A stretch of DNA of 46,457 bases from DATCJU01 sp036562635 (GTDB taxonomy: Bacteria > Actinomycetota > Actinomycetes > Mycobacteriales > Pseudonocardiaceae), in the NCBI GenBank assembly GCA_036562635.1, contig DATCJU010000058.1, positions 1-46,457 on the forward strand, in the 5' to 3' direction. Positions 28,369 to 37,500 of this stretch are shown here, piece by piece. Under the pieces are notes generated by a model that made no database searches, had not been told where the DNA came from, and worked only from the letters and a program-made list of their open reading frames with translations. Both the position numbers and the translations under genes were made by a program. Positions within the stretch are counted from its first letter, which is position 1. Each line of letters begins with the position of its first letter.

Positions 28369-29295
28369 TCAGACCTTGACGTTCGGTGTGGTGCGATCCA
28401 GGTCGGGCTCCAGGTAGATCAGCCGGGCCGCCGGCACCTTCGCCCGCACCCGCTGCTCGGCCTCGTCGATCTCCCGCGCGGTCTCCGCCACCGTCAGGTT
28501 GGGCACCAGGGCGATCTTCGCCGCGACCAGCAGCTCGTCCGGGCCCAGGTACTGGGTGCGGATGTGGATGACCCGGTCGACCCGGCCGGCCTCCAGCTCC
28601 GTCACGATCGTCCGGAGCTCCTCCGGAGTGGCGCCCTCACCGATCAGCAGACTCTTGGTCTCGACGATGAGGGTGATCGCGATGACGCCGAGCAGCAGGC
28701 CGATGCCGATCGTGCCGATGCCGTCCCACACCGGGTTGCCGGTCAGCAGCGTGAGACCGACACCGCCGAAGGCCAGCACCAGACCGAACAGCGCACCGGC
28801 GTCCTCCAGCAGCACCACCGGCAGCTCGGGCGTCTTGGCCTGCCGGATGAACTGCCACCAGCTGCTGTCGCCCTTGAGCTCACGCGACTCGGCGATGGCG
28901 GTGCGGAAGCTGAACGCCTCCAGCGTGATGGCCACCACCAGGATCCCGATCGCGACGTACGGGGACGTCAGCGGCTCGGGGTGCCGGATCTTGTGGATGC
29001 CCTCGTAGATCGCGAAGACCGACCCCAGGGTGAACAGCAGCAGCGCCACCACGAACGAGTAGAAGTACCGGTCCCGCCCGTACCCGAACGGGTGCTCGGG
29101 GGTGGCCCTGCGGCGGGAGGTCTTCTGCCCCACCAGCAGCAGGCCCTGGTTGGAGGTGTCCGCAACCGAGTGCACCGCCTCGGCCAGCATCGACGACGCC
29201 CCCGTGATGAGGAAGCCGACGAACTTCGCCAGTGCGATCAGGGCGTTCGCCAGCAGTGCCGCGATGATCGCCCGGGTTCCGCCCCCCGCCGACAC
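28369..29295 (-). CDS. Cation diffusion facilitator family transporter
   Basis: A 308-residue divalent-metal/proton antiporter, six TM helices followed by a cytosolic ferredoxin-like domain. TM2 has the metal site motif AEAVHSVADTSNQ (HxxxD). TM5 reads VVLLEDAGALFGL, so the usual first His of the HxxxD pair is replaced, as in the ZnT9-like branch of the family. The C-terminal domain ends RLIYLEPDLDRT. Metal (Zn, Mn, Co or Fe) cannot be assigned. The GTG at 29293-29295 has GAGGAG with a 5-base spacer; starting there removes 13 unconserved residues. The leader forms a three-segment hairpin abutting the Shine-Dalgarno. Confidence 0.9.
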   Translation of the reverse strand: MSAGGGTRAIIAALLANALIALAKFVGFLITGASSMLAEAVHSVADTSNQGLLLVGQKTSRRRATPEHPFGYGRDRYFYSFVVALLLFTLGSVFAIYEGIHKIRHPEPLTSPYVAIGILVVAITLEAFSFRTAIAESRELKGDSSWWQFIRQAKTPELPVVLLEDAGALFGLVLAFGGVGLTLLTGNPVWDGIGTIGIGLLLGVIAITLIVETKSLLIGEGATPEELRTIVTELEAGRVDRVIHIRTQYLGPDELLVAAKIALVPNLTVAETAREIDEAEQRVRAKVPAARLIYLEPDLDRTTPNVKV

Positions 29296-29306
29296 GTTAG
29301 CTCCTC

Positions 29307-29358
29307 GTACGACTCGGATCGTTTCGGAAGACACCGGTCCGAATCCGGTTGGTCGTAC
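29307..29358 (-). promoter_or_regulatory. Structured leader hairpin next to the CDF ribosome binding site
   Basis: On the minus strand GTACGAC pairs with GTCGTAC, CGGAT with ATCCG, and TCGGA with TCCGA, nested around a 9-base loop: 17 bp in three segments with asymmetric internal loops. The base of the stem touches GAGGAG at 29301-29306. A TAAGGT hexamer overlaps its upstream edge, so the exact transcript start decides whether the lower stem is transcribed. Confidence 0.45.
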
Positions 29359-29363
29359 CTTAC

Positions 29364-29415
29364 GGGATACCCCGGCGTCAGAACGCCCGTTCGGAGCATC
29401 ACGCCGGGGTGTCCC
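29364..29415 (-). terminator. Terminator after manA
   Basis: A 15-bp stem GGGATACCCCGGCGT/ACGCCGGGGTGTCCC with one G-T pair, and a loop that itself contains GAAC/GTTC. It lies 23 bases past the manA stop. Confidence 0.78.
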
Positions 29416-29437
29416 GAGGTGCTGCCGTACGGCTCGG

Positions 29438-30685
29438 TCAGATTCCCGGCGTGGCCCGGAAGACCTCGGTCGGCCCCAGGGCCGGTTCCAGCGGTGTCAC
29501 GTGCACGGCGGGGTCCGAGGCCGCCAACCACACCGAACTGCCCCGGGCCAGCTCGACGGTGCGGCCGTCCTCGGCGGTCAGCCGGACACCACCGGCGGTG
29601 CACAGCAGGATCTGCGGGCCGTCCGAGTCCAGCCGCACCGAGGAACCGGCACTGCCGTTCCCGTTGCCCCCGGCCGGCCAGCTCAACCGGGAGAGCAGGA
29701 ACTCCTGGGCCGGGGTGCGGTAGACGGTCAGGTGCGGCCCCTCGGGCTCGCCGCGGAGCACCGGCATGTCCCCGCAGGAGAAGTCGAGCACCCGCAGCAG
29801 CTCGGGCACGTCCACGTGCTTGGGTGTCAGGCCACCACGCAGGATGTTGTCCGAGTTGGCGAGGATCTCCACCCCGGTGCCCTGCAGGTAGGCGTGCAGG
29901 TTGCCCGCCGGCAGGAAGATCGCCTCACCCGGCTGCAGCACGAGCCGGTTCAACAGCAGCGAGGCCAGAACCCCCGCGTCACCCGGGTACGCCTCGGCGA
30001 GCTCCAGGGCGGTCCGGCACTCCAGCGCGAACGGGCCCCGCCTGCGCACGTGCTCGACACACGCGTCCAACGCCGGTGGGATCAGCTCCTGCAACGCCGG
30101 CTGCGGCAGGGTGATCCAGGTGGTGAACAGGGCACGCATCCCGTTGGCGTCCGGCTGTGCCGCGAGCAGCTCGACATGGGCCCGCAGCGCGGGGACGTCG
30201 AGCTCCTTGAGCAGCTCCAGCGTGCGGTGGGCGTCCCGGAACCCGGCCAGGGCGTGGAACTCGGTGAGTGCACAGATCAGTTCCGGCTTGGCCGACGGGT
30301 CACGGTAGTTGCGGTCGGCGGCGTCCCGCGGAATCCCCGCCGCCTCCTCCCGGGCGAAGCCCTCGGCGGCCTGCTCGGCGGACGGATGGGCCTGGAGACT
30401 CAGCGGCTCGTCCGCCGCGAGCACCTTGAGCAGGAACGGCAGCCGGTTCCCCCAACGCTCGGTGCACCGCGAACCGAGCTGACCCTGCGGGTCGGCCTCG
30501 ACGACCTCCAGGAGCGAGACCTCGGACCCGTCGGCCCGTACCAGGTGTGACGGGTCGCCCGGATGTGCGCCCATCCACAACTCGGCTTCGGGATGCGGGG
30601 CCGGCACGGGCCGGCCGAGCAGCTCGGCGATGGCGGTACGCGACCCCCACGCGTAGGGGCGCACCGCGTTGCGCAGCAGTTCCAC
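29438..30685 (-). CDS. manA: Mannose-6-phosphate isomerase, class I
   Basis: A 415-residue zinc enzyme interconverting fructose-6-P and mannose-6-P, the entry to GDP-mannose. Type I PMI motifs: RPYAWGSRTAIAELLG at the N-terminus, PFLLKVLAADEPLSLQAHPS (zinc ligands Gln and His), AKPELICAL (Glu ligand), EAIFLPAGNLHAYLQGTGVEILANSDNILRGGLT in the cupin (His ligand and catalytic Arg). GTG start at 30683-30685. It is the last gene of a four-gene operon with phosphomannomutase, a Trm112-like and a SIS-domain gene. Confidence 0.96.
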   Translation of the reverse strand: MELLRNAVRPYAWGSRTAIAELLGRPVPAPHPEAELWMGAHPGDPSHLVRADGSEVSLLEVVEADPQGQLGSRCTERWGNRLPFLLKVLAADEPLSLQAHPSAEQAAEGFAREEAAGIPRDAADRNYRDPSAKPELICALTEFHALAGFRDAHRTLELLKELDVPALRAHVELLAAQPDANGMRALFTTWITLPQPALQELIPPALDACVEHVRRRGPFALECRTALELAEAYPGDAGVLASLLLNRLVLQPGEAIFLPAGNLHAYLQGTGVEILANSDNILRGGLTPKHVDVPELLRVLDFSCGDMPVLRGEPEGPHLTVYRTPAQEFLLSRLSWPAGGNGNGSAGSSVRLDSDGPQILLCTAGGVRLTAEDGRTVELARGSSVWLAASDPAVHVTPLEPALGPTEVFRATPGI

Positions 30686-30738
30686 GGTTGTCGTTTCGCT
30701 CCTTAGGTCCTGGTGGCACGCAGATCACGCGCCCGGCT

Positions 30739-31809
30739 TCAGCGGGACGGGGTGCCGGCCCCGCCCAACGCCTCCGTCGCCAGGCCCAGGTACAGGGCGG
30801 CCTGGTCGAACCGCGCCGCGAGCACGGCGGCGCACGTCACTTCGTCGCCGGTGATCTCCTCCAGGGGCATCACCAGGTCGGCACCGGGCAGCACCGCGGT
30901 CGCGGCCCGCCGTGCCGCCTCGAACGCGGGCCCCTGGCGGATCGCCAGCAGCAGCGTCCGGTACGGGGCCGACGTGACCTCGTCGGGGTCGGCGAACAGG
31001 TCCTCGGCGGAACCGGCCCGAACCGCCGCCCGGTGCAGCACGGGACGGCTCGCGGCCTGGGCGTAGCTCGCGGCGTCGGCCACGACCCCGGCGAACCCGG
31101 CCAGAGCGTGCGCACCGTGACGGGCCACCGCCGTGGCCACCGGGTCCAGTCCCCACAGCAGCGGGGTGTGCTCGGCCAGGCGCAGGGCGAGTGCCTTGGC
31201 CGGGTTGACCAGCGACTCCTTGTGCGGGTGGTCCCGCTCGGCCTCACGGTCCAGCTCGTCGGCCAGGGCGGAGAGGTCGGTGCGCAGCAGACCCAGTGTG
31301 GTCAGGACGACCAGTCCCCCGGCCAGTGCCCGGGCGAACCCCAGACCGGCGGGCACCGGCACCCGGGGTTCCAGCAGCAGGGCCCGGCCGGCCGCCGCAG
31401 CGGCCACCGGGCCCTCCCGCGAAGCGGTCAGCAGCATCCGGGCACCACGCCGACCGGCCGTGTCCACCGCTTCGGCCAGCACCGCGTCACCCGGGTCGTC
31501 ACAGTGCGCCACCAGCACGTCCAGAGCGCCCACCCAGCTCGGCACGGTCTCGCGCAGCACCACCGGGACCGGGCAGTTCGGCTCCAGCAGGGCGGCCAGC
31601 AGCTCGGCGGCGACCGCTCCCACCCCGGGCCGGGCCAGCAGCACCAACGCCCTCGGCCGCTCCCCGGCCAGCGTGTCCACCCCGACCTCCGCAGCCACCT
31701 CGACGGTGGAGCGGACCTGCGCACCCGCCGTGGCGGCCGCCCGCAGCAACCCACCGGTGTCCGCCGCGACCAGGCGTTCCGGATCGTCGAGCAGGCTGTC
31801 GTCGAACAC
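30739..31809 (-). CDS. SIS-domain protein of the phosphomannose/phosphoglucose-isomerase-like group (Rv3256c-like)
   Basis: A 356-residue cytosolic protein starting with GTG (VFDDSLLDDPERLVAAD). It resembles bifunctional PGI/PMI-type SIS proteins: an N-terminal sugar-phosphate SIS half, LGFARALAGGLVVLTTLGLL in the middle, and a C-terminal SIS-like half around LLLAIRQGPAFEAARRAA. Whether it isomerises a hexose phosphate or only binds one is unknown. It sits between the Trm112-like gene (7-base gap) and manA, as M. tuberculosis Rv3256c does (from memory), which points to a role in mannose metabolism. Confidence 0.82.
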   Translation of the reverse strand: MFDDSLLDDPERLVAADTGGLLRAAATAGAQVRSTVEVAAEVGVDTLAGERPRALVLLARPGVGAVAAELLAALLEPNCPVPVVLRETVPSWVGALDVLVAHCDDPGDAVLAEAVDTAGRRGARMLLTASREGPVAAAAAGRALLLEPRVPVPAGLGFARALAGGLVVLTTLGLLRTDLSALADELDREAERDHPHKESLVNPAKALALRLAEHTPLLWGLDPVATAVARHGAHALAGFAGVVADAASYAQAASRPVLHRAAVRAGSAEDLFADPDEVTSAPYRTLLLAIRQGPAFEAARRAATAVLPGADLVMPLEEITGDEVTCAAVLAARFDQAALYLGLATEALGGAGTPSR

Positions 31810-31816
31810 GGCTACC

Positions 31817-32035
31817 TCACCCGACCGGCTCGTCCTTCGTGCCGGAGCCTCCCGGCTCCGCCTCGTCGAGCAGCAGCACCGGGATGCCGTCCCGGACGGG
31901 GAAACGCCGGCCGCACGAGGTGCAGGTCAAGTAGTCGGCGTGCGGGTCCTCGGGAGTCCCGGTCTGCAGCGGTGCGTGCTCCGGACACGGACACCTGAGG
32001 ATCTCCAGCAGCATCGGATCCAGCCGTACAGCCAC
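31817..32035 (-). CDS. Trm112-family small zinc protein
   Basis: A 72-residue protein with four cysteines as CPC (15-17) and CTSC (38-41), followed by the family ending GRRFPVRDGIPVLLLDEA. Trm112 proteins bind and activate partner enzymes, classically methyltransferases; the partner here is unknown. The GTG at 32033-32035 has GGAGG 8 bases upstream. It lies 17 bases after the phosphomannomutase gene and 7 before the SIS gene, so the three are co-transcribed. Confidence 0.88.
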   Translation of the reverse strand: MAVRLDPMLLEILRCPCPEHAPLQTGTPEDPHADYLTCTSCGRRFPVRDGIPVLLLDEAEPGGSGTKDEPVG

Positions 32036-32052
32036 CTCGTGCACCTCCACGA

Positions 32053-33402
32053 TCAGCCCCGCACCACGGCGAGCACCTCGTCGCGCAGCTTCGCGACGGC
32101 CTCGTCGTCCGCGGCCTCGACGTTCAGCCTCAACAGCGGCTCGGTGTTGGAGGGACGCAGATTGAACCACGAACCGTCCGGAAGCTCCACGGTCAGACCG
32201 TCCAGCTCGTCGATGCGCACCCCCTCCCGGGCCGCGTAGATCTCCTTGACCGCCGCCAGGCGCCCGGCCTGGTCGTCGACCGTGGAGTTGATCTCACCGG
32301 AAGCGGCGTACCGGCTGTAGCGCCGGGTGAGCTCGGACAGCGTCCCCTCCTGCTCCCCGAGTGCGGCCAGCACGTGCAGCGCGGCCAGCATGCCGGTGTC
32401 GGCACGCCAGAAGTCCCGGAAGTAGTAGTGCGCCGAGTGCTCCCCGCCGAAGATCGCTCCCGTCTCGGCCATCGTCTGCTTGATGAACGAGTGCCCCACC
32501 CGGGTGCGCACCGGCCGGCCACCGTGCTCGGTGACGATCTCCGGAACCGCCTTCGAGGTGATCAGGTTGTGGATGATCGTGGCACCAGGCTCCTTGGCCA
32601 GCTCGCGCACCGCCACCAGGGCAGTGATCGCGCTGGGGGAGACCGGGTCACCGTTCTCGTCGACCACGAAGCAGCGGTCGGCGTCCCCGTCGAAGGCCAG
32701 GCCCGCGTCGGCGCCGGTCTCGCGGACCTTGGCCTGCAGGTCGACGAGGTTCTTCGGGTCCAACGGGTTGGCCTCGTGGTTCGGGAAGGTGCCGTCGAGC
32801 TCGAAGTACATCGGCACCAGGTCGATCGGCAGGCCGTCGAACACCTTCGGCACGGTGTGGCCGGCCATGCCGTTACCGGCGTCGACCACGATCTTCAGCC
32901 GCCGCATTCCGCGCAGGTCCACCAGGGTGCGCAGGTACTCGGCGTACTCCTCGAGCATGTCGCGACGGGTGACGGTGCCACGCTGGCCCAGTCGCTCGGG
33001 CACCCCGCGCTCGGCCATCTCGCGGATCTCGGTCAGACCGCTGTCCTGGCTGATGGGGGCCGCCCCTGCCCGGCACAGCTTGATGCCGTTGTACTGGGCC
33101 GGGTTGTGGCTGGCGGTGAACATGGCACCGGGCAGGTCCAACCGCCCCGAGGCGAAGTAGAGCATGTCGGTGCTGGCCAGGCCGATGTGCACCACATCGA
33201 CACCCTGTGCGGTCACGCCCTCGGCAAAGGCGTCGGCCAGCTCGGGCGAGGACTCGCGCATGTCGTGCCCGATCACGACGGCCGGACCGCCCACCAGGCG
33301 CGCGAACGCCCCACCGATGGCCCGGGCCACGTCGGCGTCGAGCTGCTCCCCCACCACGCCGCGAACGTCGTAAGCCTTGACTATGCCGGACAGGTCACGC
33401 AC
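32053..33402 (-). CDS. manB: Phosphomannomutase / phosphoglucomutase
   Basis: A 449-residue alpha-D-phosphohexomutase converting mannose-6-P to mannose-1-P (often also glucose phosphates). Catalytic phosphoserine Ser98 is in TASHNP, the Mg loop is DGDADR (238-243), the sugar-binding loop is GEHSAHYYF and the phosphate-binding loop is RPSNTEPLLR. The GTG at 33400-33402 is preceded by GGGAG with a 5-base spacer. It heads the manB - Trm112 - SIS - manA cluster and matches M. tuberculosis Rv3257c by position. Confidence 0.95.
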   Translation of the reverse strand: MRDLSGIVKAYDVRGVVGEQLDADVARAIGGAFARLVGGPAVVIGHDMRESSPELADAFAEGVTAQGVDVVHIGLASTDMLYFASGRLDLPGAMFTASHNPAQYNGIKLCRAGAAPISQDSGLTEIREMAERGVPERLGQRGTVTRRDMLEEYAEYLRTLVDLRGMRRLKIVVDAGNGMAGHTVPKVFDGLPIDLVPMYFELDGTFPNHEANPLDPKNLVDLQAKVRETGADAGLAFDGDADRCFVVDENGDPVSPSAITALVAVRELAKEPGATIIHNLITSKAVPEIVTEHGGRPVRTRVGHSFIKQTMAETGAIFGGEHSAHYYFRDFWRADTGMLAALHVLAALGEQEGTLSELTRRYSRYAASGEINSTVDDQAGRLAAVKEIYAAREGVRIDELDGLTVELPDGSWFNLRPSNTEPLLRLNVEAADDEAVAKLRDEVLAVVRG

Positions 33403-33610
33403 GCCTTCTCCCGTATTCCTCGTTCCCCTGCCGGCCGCAGCCTACCGACGGGTACCAGGAGCGCGCCGGTCCAGCCCGACCACGAGGGCCCAGGCCACTT
33501 CCCGGCATGCCGTGGACCCGGCCGGTGCCGCCCCCGGTGCGCGACGCGCAGGGGAGCGGACCTGCCGGGTCCGGTCCGGGACGGGGAGTCCCACCCGGGC
33601 TGCCCACAGG

Positions 33611-33970
33611 TCAATCGTCGACCGGATCAGGCAACACGCGCAGGTGTCCCCGACGGCCAGTGCCCGTCTTGGGCTCCGGCTGCTCCATGTGCCGGTCCGC
33701 ACGACCGGCTTCCCGAACCGCTTCGGCCAACGCAGTCAGGTCGTCGACCGAGGGTTGCGGGACAGCGAACTCACCCTCGTGCCGCACCACCTCCCAACCG
33801 CGTGGCACGGTCAGCCGCAGCGCGTGCCGCTCGCACAAGTCGTAGCTGTGCGGCTCGGCATAGGTGGCCAGAGGTCCGACCACGGCGGTGGAGTCGGCGT
33901 AGGCGTAGGTGAGTGTCGCAACGGCCGGGTTCGTGCACCCGGTCCGCGAGCACCGCCTCACGCTCCGCAC
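33611..33970 (-). CDS. DUF3499 family protein
   Basis: A 119-residue protein with a probable zinc ribbon: Cys7 and Cys12 (RRCSRTGC), Cys46 and His49 (DLCERH). The strand ATLTYAYADSTAVVGPLA between them is the family hallmark. Function is unknown; it is conserved upstream of phosphomannomutase in actinobacteria. The GTG start at 33968-33970 has no Shine-Dalgarno; TATCGT (-10) ends 6 bases before it, so the mRNA is probably leaderless. Confidence 0.87.
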   Translation of the reverse strand: MRSVRRCSRTGCTNPAVATLTYAYADSTAVVGPLATYAEPHSYDLCERHALRLTVPRGWEVVRHEGEFAVPQPSVDDLTALAEAVREAGRADRHMEQPEPKTGTGRRGHLRVLPDPVDD

Positions 33971-34044
33971 GGTGCGACGATAGCGCTATCGGGCAACCCG
34001 GCGTGGCAGGCACGCGGGTGACACGCACGGCGTACCCTCTCGGC
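33971..34044. promoter_or_regulatory. Compact divergent promoter with a perfect 14-base palindrome
   Basis: CGATAGCGCTATCG (33978-33991) is a perfect palindrome overlapping the minus-strand -10 TATCGT (33977-33982), which ends 6 bases before the DUF3499 GTG. On the plus strand TACCCT ends 6 bases before the GTG of the zincin homologue. Both genes lack ribosome binding sites. The palindrome may also be an operator. Confidence 0.55.
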
Positions 34045-34521
34045 GTGGTGACTGCACGGGGTTCGGGAGTACGCGTGGGCCGGCACCGAGACCGCCACGG
34101 GCGTGGTCTGCGTGGTCCGCTCTACCCGTCCACCCTGCCCGCGGCACGAACTCGGGCGGAGCGGTTCGACCAGCTTGTCCTGGAGGCGCTGGAGCCGATC
34201 GAGCAGCGCTGGCGCACCGAGCTGACCCAGCTCGACGTCGCGGTCGACGACGTCCCGGAGATCCGGTCGACCTCGCCGGACGACATCGTGTGGGGCAGCG
34301 ACGTGGTCGAGGACGGCAACGTCCCGCTGGCCCGACTGGTCCCCGCCGGGGTGGATCGGCGCGGCCTGCCCACGCGGGCGCGCATCGTGCTCTACCGCCG
34401 CCCGTTGGAGGCCAGGGCCCGGGACGGGGCCGACCTGGCCGACCTGGTGCACGACGTCCTGGTGGAGCAGGTCGCCAGCTACCTGGGTCTGGACCCGGAG
34501 GTGGTGGAGGGCGACGGCTGA
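34045..34521 (+). CDS. Zincin-like (metallopeptidase-family) protein without the catalytic motif, Rv3259-like
   Basis: About 158 residues, with starts possible at GTG 34045 or 34048. The sequence RHRDRHGRGLRGPLYPSTLP, ARTRAERFDQLVLEALEPIE and RIVLYRRPLEAR follow the small zincin family. Where family members carry HExxHH, this protein reads EQVASY (in LVEQVASYLGLDPEVV), so the zinc-binding His and catalytic Glu are missing and peptidase activity is unlikely. There is no signal peptide. It is probably leaderless and shares its promoter region with the DUF3499 gene. Confidence 0.82.
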   Translation: MVTARGSGVRVGRHRDRHGRGLRGPLYPSTLPAARTRAERFDQLVLEALEPIEQRWRTELTQLDVAVDDVPEIRSTSPDDIVWGSDVVEDGNVPLARLVPAGVDRRGLPTRARIVLYRRPLEARARDGADLADLVHDVLVEQVASYLGLDPEVVEGDG

Positions 34522-34536
34522 CCACGCCGGAGGCGG

Positions 34537-37500
34537 TCAACGCCGCCCGGTGGGAAAAGCGGTGAGCAGGACGAACAGCGCCACCGCCGCCTGGAGCAGC
34601 AGCAGCGGTGGACGCAGGTCGCCCGGTGGCTCGACCCGCACCTCGGCCTCGGCCCCCTCGGCCACCGCCGGAAGCGGCACCGCCACCAGGTGCCCCCAGG
34701 CGACGGTCAGGGGTACCGGGCGCCCGTCCACCGTGGCCTGCCAGCCCGGCTCACCCTCCGCGGCCAGCACCAGCAGCCGGCCTTCCGGTCCCTCGGACAC
34801 CCGCACCCCGGCGTGCGGCAGCGACGCCGGCACCGCCAACAGGCCGCGGGAGCCGGGTTCGGCGGGCGGTGCACCCCCGGTGCGGGCGCGCACGGCCAGT
34901 TCCCGGGACAACACCGACACCGGCGAGTTGGGCAGCAGCAGGCGCAGCACCGGCCGTCCGTCGGAGGTCGTGGACGCCCCGATGACCGCCTCGCCGGCCG
35001 CCGCGAGCACCCGCTCCGCGAGCGCGGCGTCGGTGAGCACCAGGAACCGCACCCCGGAGGCGGCCAGTTCGGCGAGTGCCTCCCGCACCACCTCGTCGGT
35101 GCCCTCCCGCAGCTGTTCGTTCCACCGCCGGACCCGCTCGACCGCCCCGACGACCGGCACCAGGTCGTCGTCGCCGAAACGGGGCAGCCGCCCGGCGGTG
35201 AGCCGGGGCGACCCGGCGTCGACCACCAGCACCCCGGCACCGGTGCGGTGCACCTCGTCGCCCACGGCCGGGGCCAGGGTCACCCGCCGGTCGGTGCCCA
35301 GCGGGCCCCGACCGCCGGTCAGCAGCGCACCGGTGGCCAGGGCGAACACGGTCAGCGCCGCCGCGACGGCCACGACACGGTCCAGGCCCACGCGCCGGGG
35401 CGCGGCGGGTCCCAGAACGGCCAGTACGGCCCACAGCAGCCCGCACGCCGTGAACACCAGCGCCGAGCCGGCCCACCCGGGCCGGGCCGGACCACCGGTC
35501 AGCGGCTCGACCCACAGGACACGCACCAGGACGACGGCCGCCGTACCCAGTGCGGTGACCGCGAGCGGGGCGAGCACGGCCCGCCGGAGTCGCGTTCCGA
35601 CGACCACGAGCGCCACCACCAGCAGCACCCCGCCCACCAGGGGTGCCCCACCGGGCCCGCCGGGGTGCAGGGTGAGCAGCTGGACCAGGGACACCCCCGG
35701 ATCGTCGACCGTCGCACCCGTGCCGTGCAGCACCGCCTCGGGATGCTGCAGCAGCGCGACCGGCCAGGGCAGCAGCAGTCCGAGCGGGGCGAGCACCACG
35801 ACGAACAACCCGACGACGCGGCGACGCCCCAGGCCGGGTCGACCGGGAACCACCACGAAGCCGATCAGCGCCACCAGCAGCACCAACAGGTGCACCAGCG
35901 GGGAGAACGCCCCCAGGACGGCCAGCCCCAGTGCGCTGGCCGAGGCGGTGGTCAGCCACGAACCCGCCCGCTCGGCACGGATCGGGGGGTACAGCACGGC
36001 GACCACTCCGGCCAGCACCGGTGGCACCAGGACGTGCGCGACGACGGCGTCCAACCGGCCCTGGGCCACCGCGGCACCCGCCGCGGGCAACAGGGCGTAG
36101 CACGCGGCGGCCACCGCCCGGGCCGTCCGGGACACCCGCAGCCGACGGGTCGCCGCGTAGGCGGTCAGCCCGGCCAGCGGCAGGTCCAGCAGCAGGAGCA
36201 GGGACACCGCCGCCGGTGGGCCACCCAGGGGGGCCAGCAGCGCGCCCGACACCCCCAGCACCGCCAGCAGGGCCGGGGCCGGTGCGCTGGTCCCCCCGGC
36301 GACGGGATGCCATCCCGCCAGGTACTCCTGCCAGATCTCGGCCAGCCCGGCGACCGGGAGCAACCGTCCGCCCGCCAGGTCCAGACCGAGACGACCGGAG
36401 TGCACCACCAGGGCCACCGCGAGCAACGCCAGGACCAGCACCGTCGGCGGGTTGAGCAGCAGTTCGCGCAGCACCCGCCGGGCACCGACGTCGACCAGCA
36501 CGAGCTGGGGGCGGGGCTCCTGACCCCTGGGCACCGGGGACGGTTGGCGCGCCGGCTCGCTCCCCGGCTCCACGTCCGTCCCGGCCACGTCGTCGACGTC
36601 GGGATCCGGGACGGCGACCACCACGGTGCGCGGTGGGCGACGCAGCCCCGGCACCCCGACCCGTCGTCCGCCGCGTCCCAGGGCACCCGCCGGCAGGGCC
36701 TCCGGACCCGTCGGGCGGGGCGACCGTCGTGCCGCCTCGGGAGGCACCCAGGCCGCGACCCGGCCCACCTCGTCCGGGAGCCGGCCGAGCGCCACGTCGG
36801 CCCGGACCCGCCGCCGCACCAGGTACGCCACCCCGGCGTTCAGGACGTTGCGTAACCGTGCGACCCGCCCGACCAGCAGCCCGCGCACGTCCCGGTGCCG
36901 TCGTGGCAGTCCCCTGCGCTGCCGCCGTCCGGCGACCAGGCGCGCCGATCCGCCGAGCAGGTGGCGGAGGGCCGCCAGCTCGGCGCGGGCCCGGGCCGTT
37001 CCCCCGGCGGGCGCGGCCACCAGGAAGGCCAGCAGGCGCAGCAGGGTCACCCCGACCAGGCGGGGCAGGCCCAGCAGGAACGCCGGGGCCGAGCAGTTGA
37101 CCAGGTAGGTGCGCATGCCGTGGGCTCGTGTGGCGCCCCGGGGTTCCGTGTCCGCCCGGGGCCGCAGGTACGGCGGCAGTGCATGGGGCACCCGCCGGCC
37201 ACGGCTGGCCGCCCTGGCGTGCCGCAGCCGGGCGGTGGGCACGCTGAGCACGAGATGACCGGCCCGGTTGGCCCGCCACCCGAAGTCGACGTCGTCGCCC
37301 AGTAACGGCAGCGCCGGGTCGTATCCGCCCAGCTCCGTCCAGACGTCCCGCCGTACCAGGGCCCCCGCGGACGGCACGGCGAGCACCTCGGCGCTCTGCT
37401 CGAACGCCGCCGGTGATCCCGCCGGTCGCGGAGCCTCACCGTCCCCGGCAGCGGTCCCGTCCGGGCCACCGGTGGCCCGTGTCCAGCGGAGACGTCCCCA

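Noticed and set aside
33558..33572. GGACC-TGCCG-GGTCC hairpin between manB and the DUF3499 gene
   Set aside because: Only a 5-bp stem in a very GC-rich stretch; not distinguishable from chance.
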